Shown: positions 24,801 to 29,694 of the stretch, piece by piece | Position numbering within the stretch: the first letter of the stretch is position 1 | Layout of the letters: each line of letters opens with the position of its first letter | Source: Burkholderiales bacterium RIFCSPHIGHO2_12_FULL_69_20 | GTDB lineage: Bacteria > Pseudomonadota > Gammaproteobacteria > Burkholderiales > Burkholderiaceae_C | NCBI GenBank assembly: GCA_001770815.1 | Contig: MESD01000023.1 | Coordinates: 1 to 64,000, forward strand | Length of the DNA stretch: 64,000 nt | Direction of reading: 5' to 3' | Made by a program: the position numbers and the translations under genes | The notes under the pieces: generated by a model | What the model saw: only the letters and a program-made list of their open reading frames with translations | Databases searched by the model: none | Told to the model about the DNA's origin: nothing

Positions 24801-27800
24801 GCGCCGCCGGCACGCCGATCGAGGTGGCCAGTGGCCTGCTGTCGAACGTCAGCGTCACCGGTGCGGGCAACGAGCTGCTGTTCAGCTGGGATCTGGACAC
24901 CGACGCCACCGAAGACGGCACCGCCTTCGAGGTGCATACCGCCGCGCTGGTGGACGGTGTGCTCACCGGCGGTGGCTTCGAGGTCACGCCGCTGACGGCC
25001 GAGTTCGCCAAGGTCATCGGCACGTCGACCGAGGCCGCCGCCAGTGGCCAGCTCAGCGCGCAGGGGCTGTTCCCGCCCTTCGCCGTGCCCGAAGACTGCA
25101 AGAAGTGCACGCCCGAGAAGCTCAAGAAGATCCCCGAGGCGGCACCCGATTGCCGCCCCGGCGGCGGCACCAGCGCGGGGGCGATCGACACCAAGAAGTG
25201 CGAGCAGAAGATCATCACCTACGCGCCCTGCGTCACGCGGCCCAGCGATCCGAACGACATCGTCGGCCCTGACAGCTATGGCGACGAGCACTGGATCAAG
25301 GCCTCCGAAGCGCTGCCCTACACCATCCGTTTCGAGAACCAGGCCAGCGCCACCGCGCCGGCCCAGGTGGTGACGATCACTCAGACGCTGGACGCCGACC
25401 TGGATGCACGCAGCTTCCGCATCACCGGCTTCGGCTTTGCCGATGTGCGGGTCGAGCCCAGCGAGAGCCGTTCGTTCTACTCGGGCCGCCTCGACCTGCG
25501 CGACAGTCAGGGCATCTTCCTCGATGTCTCGGCCCGCATCGACACCACCACGCGCGAGATCACCTGGACGTTCACCACCATCGACCCCGCCACCGGCGAG
25601 GTGCCGGTCAGCTCCGACCTGGGCTTCCTGTTGCCCAACGACGAGAGCGGCCGTGGTGACGGCTGGGTGTCCTACACCGTCAAGCCGGTGCGCAGCCCGG
25701 ACACCGGCACGGTGATCGACGCCCAGGCGCGCATCGTCTTCGACAGCGAAGGCCCGATCGACACGCCGGCGATCTTCCACACGCTGGATGCGGGTGTGCC
25801 GACCAGCGCGGTCGAAGCGCTGCCCGAGACCGTCGACGCCACCACCTTCACCGTGCGCTGGTCCGGCACGGATGCCGAGGGTGGCTCGGCGGTGCGCGAC
25901 TACGAGGTCTACGTCAGCATCGACGGCGGTGAATGGCGGCTGTGGCAACTGGCCACCGCCGACACCGAGGCGGTGTACGAGGGCGAGCCCGGCCACACCT
26001 ACGCCTTCTACAGCGTGGCACGCGACAACGCCGGCAACATCGAGGCGGCGCCGAGCGTGGCCGACGCCCAGATCCGGGTGCTGGCCCAGACCGGCAGCGT
26101 CGCCGGCGCGGTCTTCAACGACATCGACGGCGACGGCCAACGCGGCGAGGGCGAAGGCGCCCTGGCCGGCTGGACGGTGTACCTCGATGCCGACACCGAC
26201 GGCCTGTTCGACGAGGGCGAGATCAGCGTCACCTCCGACGCCGAGGGCAACTGGCTGTTCGCCGACCTGCAACCGCAGGTGGTGCGGGTGGCGCTGGTGG
26301 TGCCTGCGGGCCACGAGGTCACCACCCCGCTGGCGGGCTACCACGACGTGGCCGTGGCCGCGGGCGATGCCCTCGCCGGCCGCAACTTCGGCGTGCTCGA
26401 GCTGGGCTCCATCGCCGGCGTGCAGTTCGACGATCTCAACGGCAATGGCCAGCAAGACGCCGGCGAGACGGGCCTGGCCAACTGGACCATCTTCATCGAC
26501 GCCGATGGCGACGGCCAGCACGACGACGGCGAGCGCCACACCGTCACCGCCGACGACGGCAGCTATGCCTTCGCCGACCTGCGGCCCGGCGCCTACGTGA
26601 TTGCCCAGGTGATGCAGGACGGCTGGATCCAGACCCGGCCCGGCACGGCCAGCGCCAACGGCCAGACCGCCTTCGCGGTCACCTTGTCGGGCTCGCTGGC
26701 ATCGATCAGCCTGCCCGCCTGCGCCTGCGGCGGCACCGTCACCACGGTGGCCGCTCAGCAGTCGGGTTGGGACGAGCAGCTGGTCGACCTGGATGCGATG
26801 CGCGCCGACCCCGGTTATGCCGGCGTCGACGGCAGCGGCGTGCGGGTGGTCGTGATCGACACCGGCATCGACGCCACGCACCCGTTCTTCGAGGGCCGCA
26901 TCGTCTACCAGTACGACTTTGCCGACAACGACAGCCAGGCCATCGACCGCAACGGCCACGGCACCCACGTGGCCGGCGTGATTGCCGGCGCCGATGCGAT
27001 GTTCGGCGGCGTGGCCCAGGGCGCGGAGCTGATCGTGCTGAAGGTCTTCGGCGACGACGGCAGCGGCTCGTTCCGCAACCTCGAGCGTGCGCTGCAATGG
27101 GTCAACAACAACGCCGAGGCCTACAACATCGGCGTGGTCAACCTGTCGCTGGGCGATGGCGGCAACTGGACCGACGCGGGCAGCCGCTACGGCCTGGGCG
27201 ACGAGTTCGCAGCCCTGGCCGCGCGCGGCATCATCAACGTGGCGGCTGCCGGCAACAACTACGCCGCCGTCAATGCACTGGGCGTGGCCTACCCGGGCAG
27301 CGACCCGGCAGTGCTGGCGGTCGGCGCGGTGTGGACCGGCGACTTCGGCGGCCCGTGGAAGTTCGGCAACGGCGGCGTCGACGAGGCCACCGGCGAAGAC
27401 CGCATCGCCAGCTTCAGCCAGCGTGATCCCGATCAGATCGACACCTTCGCACCTGGCGCGCGGCTCACCTCGGCGGCGGTGGGCGGTGGCGTGCGCACGA
27501 TGCAGGGCACCAGCCAGTCGGCGGCCTATGTCTCGGGCGTGGCCGCGCTGGCGCAGCAACTGGCGCAGCAGCACCTGGGCCGCAGCCTCACCGTGGCCGA
27601 GTTCCGCGAGCTGCTGGTGAGCACCGCGGTGGGCATCAACGACGGCGACGACGAGCACGACAACGTGGCCAACAGCGGCCTCGACTTCCCGCGCCTGGAT
27701 GTCAAGGCCATGGCCGACGCCATCCTCGCGATGGGCGGCGCGTCGCAGCCGGGTGGCGGCACCGGCGGTGGCGGCACCGACGAACCCGGCAACCCGACAC

Positions 27801-29620
27801 CCGTCGGCCCGGCCGCCGGCGGTGGCAGCCTGAGCGTCGATCTCGTCGCGGGCCAGCACGTGGACGACGCCGACTTCGGCGTGTTCCAGCTCGGCCAGGT
27901 GTCGGGCCGCGTTTACGCCGACCTCAACGGCAACGGCCAACGCGACGACGGCGAGGCTGGCATCGCTGGTGCCACGGTGTTCGTCGACGTCAACGGCAAC
28001 GGCATGGCCGACGAGGGCGAGACCACCGTCACCACCGACGCCGACGGCGGCTGGCAACTGGGCAACCTGCTGCCCGGCAGCCTGACGGTGGGCGAGACGC
28101 TGCCGGCGGGCTGGGCCCGCGACGGCGCAGGCAGCTACAGCGTCAGCGTCACCAGCGGGTTGAACGAGACCACGCTCGACTTCGGCCGCCACGACATCGC
28201 CCCCGATGCGCAGGACGATGTCGCCAGCACGGTGCAGGGCCGCAGCGTCAGCGGCCAGGTGCTGGCCAACGACAGCGACCCGGGCCGGCCCGATAACAGC
28301 CTGCTCCTGGTCAGCCTGGTCAGCGGCCCGGCCCATGGCGCGCTGACGCTGGGCGAGGACGGTGCGTTCACCTACACACCGACGGCCGGCTTCGAAGGCG
28401 CCGACAGCTTCCGCTACGCGGTGAGCGACGGCGTCAGCAGCCGCGAGGCGGTGGTGCACCTCACCGTGGCGCACGACGTGCTGGTGGTCGACCAGCTCAG
28501 CGGCCGGCACGACGGCTTCGACGTCAGCTTCTCGCGCGCCATCAGCCTCACCGGGCTGGACGTGGGCGGGGCCAACGCCGACGTGGTGGTGACCAACGCG
28601 GCCGGCCTGCCGGTGGCCGGCTCGCTGTTCGTGGCCGCCGACGGCCGCAGTGCACGCTTCATCGCCTCGGGCAGCCTGCTGGCCGATGGGGTCTACAGCG
28701 TGCGACTGCGCGCCGGCGAGCAGGCGCTGCGCGACCTCGAGGGCGTGGCGCTGAACGGCGCCGCCGACCCGGTCAATGGCAGCGACCATGTCGGCCAGTT
28801 CACCGTGGCGCGCAACAACGCGCTGTCGGTGGGCGTGGCCGACACCGTGCGCGGCCCGGGCCAGGTGCTGGGCGTGGCGCTCAAGGACACCGGCCTGGCG
28901 GTGCGGCTGAGCAACGGCGCAGGGGTCACCGAGCTGCGCTTCACGCTGGCCTACGACCCGGCGTTGCTGGGCGTGGCCACGTTGACACGCGGCGCCGGCC
29001 TGCCGGCAACGGCGGGCTTCAGCGTCACCGATCTCGGCGCCGGGCGGCTGGCGGTGGTGATCACCGCCGCAGGCGGGCTGCCGACAGGCGCACTCACCGT
29101 GGCGCTGCTCGGTGCCACCGTGCCCACCGGTGCGGCCTACGGCGCAGCGCAGGTGATCGACGTGCGCGACCTGGTGGTCAACAACGGCGCGCTGGCGGCG
29201 CTGGACGACGACGGCGTGCATGTCGCCGCCTACCCGGGTGACATGGACGGCGACCGCCTGCGCAGCGCGGCCGACGTTGCGCTGATGCGCGGCCTGCTCG
29301 ACGGCAGCGTGGCGCGGCTGGCGCAGCTGCCGCTGCTCGACGGCCGGCTGCTGGGCGACGTGAACGGCAGCGGGCGCTTCGATGCGGTCGACCCGCTGCG
29401 CCTGACCCAGGCGCTGGCGGGCACCACGGGCGTGGTGTTGCCGATCCCGGGCGCCACGCCGGCGCCGGTGGCGCCACCCGTGATCGTTGTCACGGTACCG
29501 CCCAAACCGGTGGTGCCGAGGGTGGTGCCCAAGGCCACGCTGACCCCGAGTTGGGTGGCTCCGCTGGTGAGCCCGTCTGCCACAATCAGCGCCAACGCCA
29601 GCATCCGCGTCACGCTCTGA
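9818..29620 (+). CDS. Giant LEPR-XLL surface protein with CARDB array and subtilase domain
   Basis: A 6600-residue predicted extracellular protein. In order: an N-terminal LEPR-XLL segment (EALEPRLLLSAD, about residues 46-58) without a classical signal peptide; PPC-like and SbsA/Big_5-like beta domains (about 110-1590); 18 CARDB repeats (about 1594-3874); further beta domains and two propeller-like stretches (about 3880-5080); a cysteine cluster (CKKC and three more Cys, about 5092-5140); a DUF7619-like domain (about 5145-5325); a fibronectin-like domain; SdrD_B-like repeats; a subtilase (S8) domain with Asp5681 (VIDTGID), His5714 (HGTHVAG) and Ser5899 (GTSQS), so the triad is intact; a cadherin-like domain; a cohesin-like and finally a dockerin-like module (about 6474-6545) with a proline-rich tail. 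ATG 9818 follows AAGGGGGA; a GTG at 9788 lacks one. Substrate unknown; adhesion and proteolysis are inferred. Confidence 0.9.
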   Translation: MGKMTELLYAAAARSLTRWNAAPQPSAARPSGAPAQASSLPFKRKLLLEALEPRLLLSADLLPVNVPVVTAVVAASRPWMDARAAAADATPEVRLTTAAAAATQPLQLTAVGPIEGGARLAQTQAGSFSSAPEDLPGSVSYAVNLAQGQLLSVVATFDNRGWSAFYGRLQVIAPDGESVVDEVAGQAVLQLQAIAAPVDGAYQIVLTAQRDDTPGEGHPGTLPWVLHAAVDAVLETEDLFAGAASNDQISQAEWLDGFRVLPLPGAERTAVVGRLTPQNNDGRSATDVYAITLAEGETLEVITTLSGQHGYLQLLDGQGRQVAAATRVGAGQSWDGPIGLPTFVADVAGTYYLRTDLYWDSARSLDPIEYTLVAARGVSLDPDSSDELGLAPAQLAAVVHPIVATSSALVPQAVGPQSAAQFEATATAETVRIEVTPVIDPSLASSDWLPTLTVLDGNGQVLVATPVDSSGWSWEVTATVGDRLWLEINTDVDAQFLLVLVGAQGENPAPAPTSSSLDDGRVAGSSPWQWIRFNEAVRADRLQAGELFDADGNSLGAVNLSAWSNDAGVSIQLASNLPEGDYTLVLADGAVEDLTGQGSARIEYAFSVDNRAPTLASRNPPDQGELAADQRISLVFSEPMSGNWPSANFYNDAGEVIYPGWSPTWSQDGRTLTIDIYGTLAEGSYELRFEEWVFQDLAGNAFDADPATATRDPLVLRFSTDTAVSVLPALAAREPFGALIYTSGRNAALVSDGDTDEFQIDLQAGQTFDAVLSAALGQSIATLPQLALQVVDPNGDVVAESASTQAGRPLLIPSIVVGTSGTWALRVSSPNGEMGNYSAAVVVGADVQRESVEIDGVLQPGNHTRATAEDLDRSSLVLADGIDRLASVGRFSPGFDSGAGTVISDWDFFRFTLDAGQTATVVVAVEGSAPVSNLRLGLFDDSGDLVTGVGTLVGAAIATPEADRAILDFTNHGDSAVTLYARPRADSSVRYSMVVTRGATFDVGAVNGLPQGLGPTGAVLGGFDDQASTGVAGGVVGIDGEYSTSMYTIDGGGHPWSIDSYGQIVNDEGSGAFDSGNYLQLDGADGYGGSLSFQAYGGAISGDGRTLALDGSQGNNWQMNRKVFVPGDDGFIRYLDQITNLDSTSRTITLRLDSDLGSDNWTQLVATDAGESQQFDPQDHWLVTDDSGDPNGSDPALAHVLWGDGGLAPGLAQLSGDYLQRSWTVTVRPGETVGLLHFAVQAADAEQAQATAQRLLALPSEAVQGLLPAELASIVNFNTGQAESYRFWANDGDSLSLGVQAMADAGLPFALRLFDPYGNLRLDTGTAEGAYAGLSTGYTADITGAWLVQLLSAGAQGEYLLQVDGATGAPPAPQIVGSQPSDTRPLGSAPTSIDVSFDQFIRPDTVQATDLQLDESLLAAGVSVTGVEVLSGTSVRFRLSAADLPEGYFGWTIDAGAVLGHDGQGNDWGSGAFEIDRTGPQVLDHGGTERRSQFNSLVFSFNEDIDAASVSVADIASFTGPNGNDLRNNLYSVQVSGSQVTVWFYSQSLPGDYTMVLGPDVRDLAGNALDQDGDGTPGEAEDDRYTALVTVADADLVVTAVTAPTEAEAGQQITVQWTVRNDGERDSTPGRGWYDLVRLIDADGGVPFSTYVYRSQSLAVGESYEQSLTFMVPLSNDLLADDYQVEVWADGFSYLTELDNNNNTLRAVAPLTISLPPVADLVIAEVIVPSAMTTNAGHEVSWQLLNQGEGTSTYSYSLVELVDLDGNLVYINYEDSEGGSYSYLAYSESVWNGDDIDPAGSVLQQVNVYLPSELPPGQYRLRITADAYDYVTELDGESNNAVLSDAFSVSQVDLRVVSVTAPASVTMGDVLNVSWEVANDGPAALFDGYYYERVELIDDATDEVAYSWEESRYGINLGEGETYTASASFTVPYIEALASGNYRVRVIVDSYQYIGEGDEANNTLDATELLTIVVPDVPDLVASQITVPAEVAGNTSLTVAWTTLNQGAAATDRSFRDQLYLESADGALSHLGTVWYYDAIAASGSVQRSASFVVPHTLVPGSYQVRIQTDDGGNINELAGESNNISRSEALSVTTAIVADLAVQSITPPQGVVLGQPVTVSWVGVNQGNGATSSAWYDVVELIDANGSIRQSTYTYINPGNLAAGATYNGTLTFTPPISASLPEGEYRIRVRADGYGYQLESNDNNNQLQTDGSFPLVAPATPDLVVEAIQVPADSAPANTRITLVWDEVNQGDAASASTTTSYVELINAGNGRVFSQVVSHSAPSSLDVGGRVQRSLDLVLPAGLVPGAYRARITTDYYGQVPEYTGDNNNVSISAAFTVTEAIRADLSNVRLNTALSDPATFGTTLRVDYSVDNEGPGSTQNVTWTDRVQLVRISDDAVVVSANVAAGSASGVAAGNSYSRVVDLALPIVGTWASGDYRVRIIADVNGNLSESDRADNTLLSDLRVNTPPLANLVVADVAVDPADATAGREITVSWTDRNIGDGSQLPRYGASYNYFHDRVYLADSAGNVLRTLGDYILQVAVAPGAEVARVQQLTLPDDVVDGNYTIVVQTDINDYINEHAGESDNRSTSAVFSVTQPPRVDLQAASVVLPAAEATTGAPITVQWLTRNAGEADFAGSFNEVVQISTTADFSLDVRVLSPVSRFSGTLAAGAEVQRTAEVQVPVDLNGSTEISRTWYVRVVSDNNNEVYEYTFENNNASSAASIVFSRPALPDLQVDLVDAPAAAQAGTEVVVSYTVTNHGTADAGPRTDRIVLLREDGSLWSIDAYLRSDEVLAAGASQQLQARITLPVNSGNAGYSGRLRAQVSTDWNGEVLEYPNDGNNTRSDTDLLVVTLPPLPNLALSQIVLPAEALTEADVPLRWTVSNTGDAATAGGWTDRVYLTRNGTLSGDYRQLANFSIDTSLAAGAAIERVQTITLPRDTTGEWQIVIVTDVDRQVFEGVNGENDNQLADADTISLVQRPLPNLVVDSVTPPQNAFSSQPVTVRWTVRNTGTGTTTVPSWRDAVYLSTDDIFDGSDVYLGATENPGYLEVGGDYASSLTATLPRGISGPYRFFVVTDFQHQLYEGNAASGAEADNTSAPALATVTLTPPPDLVVRNIVAPLQVFSGESISVSWEVLNDDADGRTRETGWYDRVWMSTDTTLDGADTYLGEVRHTGALDALESYIGNLTAALPIGVTGAFHVIVAADVYDQVYENNRDGNNTGVRQTATTIDLTPPPDLEIVDVDLPATARAGTELTVRFRVENLGASDVPARQSWWSDAAWLSLDDTIDPSDLALGSVTHYGVLATDAGYDATLRFTLPAGLAERDDYQLILRTDQYNQVFEAPQGDANNTVVLGPIAVFQSRPDLVVSAFTMPAEVEAGRTATFQWTVSNLGNGDSIAASWTDSLWVSLDNEIGDGDDVLIGNVGHAGVLASQASYDVTVAPVLPFALVGTGRFYVRTDGGGQVAESNDANNLSDVLTVVIQRQESDLQVSDAQVTPVEGDARSFDVQFVVTNTGVAGTNVNAWVDGIWLSADNAVGAGDTRVRTVARNNPLAAGDSYTVSTRVTVPDSVSAGSFKVLVRADDNNAVIEGAGEGNNTAVATVTIGGLPAPDGQLPVGEQVVLHPDLTVVSVQPPADAFSGQAVTIRWTVRNQGIDDASSPYWWWSAYDQVYLSEDAFLDNGDISLGYTSYTNQAAGTDMERSLTANLPVGRSGLFYVLVKADAGNRFAEPDAEGNNLGQSSTLFQIDLAPPADLVAGTVQVPDEAVLGASMAVTYTVTNASSFAALGSWRDVLYLSTDDVFDTGDIYFGAADAYGPVAGGASYSRTVNASLPGVNPGAYKLIVRSDVRNVITELSEANNLSASIDAVELDVPELTLGTAVAGSFAGGQPLYFKVRVAAGEALRFTLDGPGEDVAHDLFVGFNSVPSRSFNQAGTGELFTPDPVVTIPSTEAGVYYLRVDPSPQGAGAFSLVANLVPFSVDRVRETTVGNTGEATVRVDGTLFTDDTRFELVGADGARYGAVALSLRDAGRAYVTFDLFGAAPGTFDLQATRPSAAGGELVASLDAAMQVTDGEGADAFLTITGPTAVQVNRDATFKLNYSNDGDADTMAPLMILSPSAGTSIGLSSKSLTFQPLFILGAALDGPLDVLRPGAMYSLPVAYKTPGEAGYLSIEARPVQGDSTEQITDWSMIEGALRPADVDFAAWQQFWGRVQPRIGNTMGDLVGVLNDMAVRLSPAGDPIRDVRALFAAQMAADANWTPSQQVAGVLLGSGSGAAQAGVEVQVAYMQGERLRVEASTVSAADGSFSFSRVRAGDYFLMVGGRQFDLDRDGQPDQSAPQLTVSNNAPLLVDTLYLFDEGLGDEIDREDSRTELLTDTQGVVHAFWQRGDRLYHAYRDATGAWQDARALSDGVPGEVAVAAGSAFVGGEAGLIAVWSEGVDNDSELFYAVARARADGGYEWSDPVRLTTNTVADVAPDVVVDGDGQAVITFLRRDFTIQDDSDLYYVVVDPDTLPLVWNDAVTFNAQVQDDAALAAAGELDPQLSSTYRFGYSKDLGEWTIAGFYVKAGFEGTLVASLDDQACETTVGGQVKGTAEIKVANKGKVAGEASLAANAKWTVDPNTQDWKFAGASADFAGSVKYVWRDGIYDVMAAFPTLAPIAQLLRQGQNFINKASGGAVRIQNGINIGPLGVEFKGMKWSADAPFPNFFMPQTLDSAAVSGSLGLWARAYSSYWGGIDLSLEGSIGFKATVYPSFKLEGTAQAAVTGKVGGWTIFNGEWQGSATLVEGAELSAQANDPAPFLMLRWDPEATLGTTNVYGTGAVDAQVASNRLGDSPMVLARNADGSVSGLFARDADATAGEIGTELFVTDLGAGGWSDEVAIDGSLGFNGDGKLVTLADGRRVAVWTHASTAALTSASTMEQIFAARDANDVYYAIDGGSGFGTPIRLAGTAGTDADLDVTTLVDGTVAVAWTSTGADGTATLLSAIIDAAGAAGTPIEVASGLLSNVSVTGAGNELLFSWDLDTDATEDGTAFEVHTAALVDGVLTGGGFEVTPLTAEFAKVIGTSTEAAASGQLSAQGLFPPFAVPEDCKKCTPEKLKKIPEAAPDCRPGGGTSAGAIDTKKCEQKIITYAPCVTRPSDPNDIVGPDSYGDEHWIKASEALPYTIRFENQASATAPAQVVTITQTLDADLDARSFRITGFGFADVRVEPSESRSFYSGRLDLRDSQGIFLDVSARIDTTTREITWTFTTIDPATGEVPVSSDLGFLLPNDESGRGDGWVSYTVKPVRSPDTGTVIDAQARIVFDSEGPIDTPAIFHTLDAGVPTSAVEALPETVDATTFTVRWSGTDAEGGSAVRDYEVYVSIDGGEWRLWQLATADTEAVYEGEPGHTYAFYSVARDNAGNIEAAPSVADAQIRVLAQTGSVAGAVFNDIDGDGQRGEGEGALAGWTVYLDADTDGLFDEGEISVTSDAEGNWLFADLQPQVVRVALVVPAGHEVTTPLAGYHDVAVAAGDALAGRNFGVLELGSIAGVQFDDLNGNGQQDAGETGLANWTIFIDADGDGQHDDGERHTVTADDGSYAFADLRPGAYVIAQVMQDGWIQTRPGTASANGQTAFAVTLSGSLASISLPACACGGTVTTVAAQQSGWDEQLVDLDAMRADPGYAGVDGSGVRVVVIDTGIDATHPFFEGRIVYQYDFADNDSQAIDRNGHGTHVAGVIAGADAMFGGVAQGAELIVLKVFGDDGSGSFRNLERALQWVNNNAEAYNIGVVNLSLGDGGNWTDAGSRYGLGDEFAALAARGIINVAAAGNNYAAVNALGVAYPGSDPAVLAVGAVWTGDFGGPWKFGNGGVDEATGEDRIASFSQRDPDQIDTFAPGARLTSAAVGGGVRTMQGTSQSAAYVSGVAALAQQLAQQHLGRSLTVAEFRELLVSTAVGINDGDDEHDNVANSGLDFPRLDVKAMADAILAMGGASQPGGGTGGGGTDEPGNPTPVGPAAGGGSLSVDLVAGQHVDDADFGVFQLGQVSGRVYADLNGNGQRDDGEAGIAGATVFVDVNGNGMADEGETTVTTDADGGWQLGNLLPGSLTVGETLPAGWARDGAGSYSVSVTSGLNETTLDFGRHDIAPDAQDDVASTVQGRSVSGQVLANDSDPGRPDNSLLLVSLVSGPAHGALTLGEDGAFTYTPTAGFEGADSFRYAVSDGVSSREAVVHLTVAHDVLVVDQLSGRHDGFDVSFSRAISLTGLDVGGANADVVVTNAAGLPVAGSLFVAADGRSARFIASGSLLADGVYSVRLRAGEQALRDLEGVALNGAADPVNGSDHVGQFTVARNNALSVGVADTVRGPGQVLGVALKDTGLAVRLSNGAGVTELRFTLAYDPALLGVATLTRGAGLPATAGFSVTDLGAGRLAVVITAAGGLPTGALTVALLGATVPTGAAYGAAQVIDVRDLVVNNGALAALDDDGVHVAAYPGDMDGDRLRSAADVALMRGLLDGSVARLAQLPLLDGRLLGDVNGSGRFDAVDPLRLTQALAGTTGVVLPIPGATPAPVAPPVIVVTVPPKPVVPRVVPKATLTPSWVAPLVSPSATISANASIRVTL
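14598..21440 (+). repeat. Array of 18 CARDB protein repeats
   Basis: Within the giant gene, 18 repeats of about 122-139 codons each start with xDLxVxxVxxP, continue through VxWTVxNxG and end in xxNNxxxxD-like turns (for example EGNNTA, DNNNN). I place repeat starts near 14598, 14973, 15370, 15748, 16114, 16486, 16858, 17236, 17628, 18020, 18398, 18773, 19157, 19538, 19919, 20288, 20704 and 21087. Protein sequences are diverged, so this is an old array rather than a recent tandem duplication. Confidence 0.85.
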
Positions 29621-29629
29621 AATCAAGGT

Positions 29630-29654
29630 GCGCCGGGGCGGCAAACCCCGGCGC
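29630..29654 (+). terminator. Perfect hairpin after the giant gene
   Basis: GCGCCGGGG (29630-29638) and CCCCGGCGC (29646-29654) form a perfect nine-base stem with a seven-base loop, ten bases after the giant gene's stop. There is no T run, so it may be a Rho-dependent terminator, a 3' end stabiliser, or a partial attenuator that lowers expression of the downstream export genes. Confidence 0.45.
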
Positions 29655-29694
29655 AGCTTGAGCAGGCTCGCCGCGAACAAACGGCGGGTCCGCG

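Noticed and set aside
9818..29620. Giant protein as a type I secretion substrate or autotransporter
   Set aside because: No RTX GGxGxD repeats, no C-terminal beta-barrel, and no ABC/TolC genes beside it.
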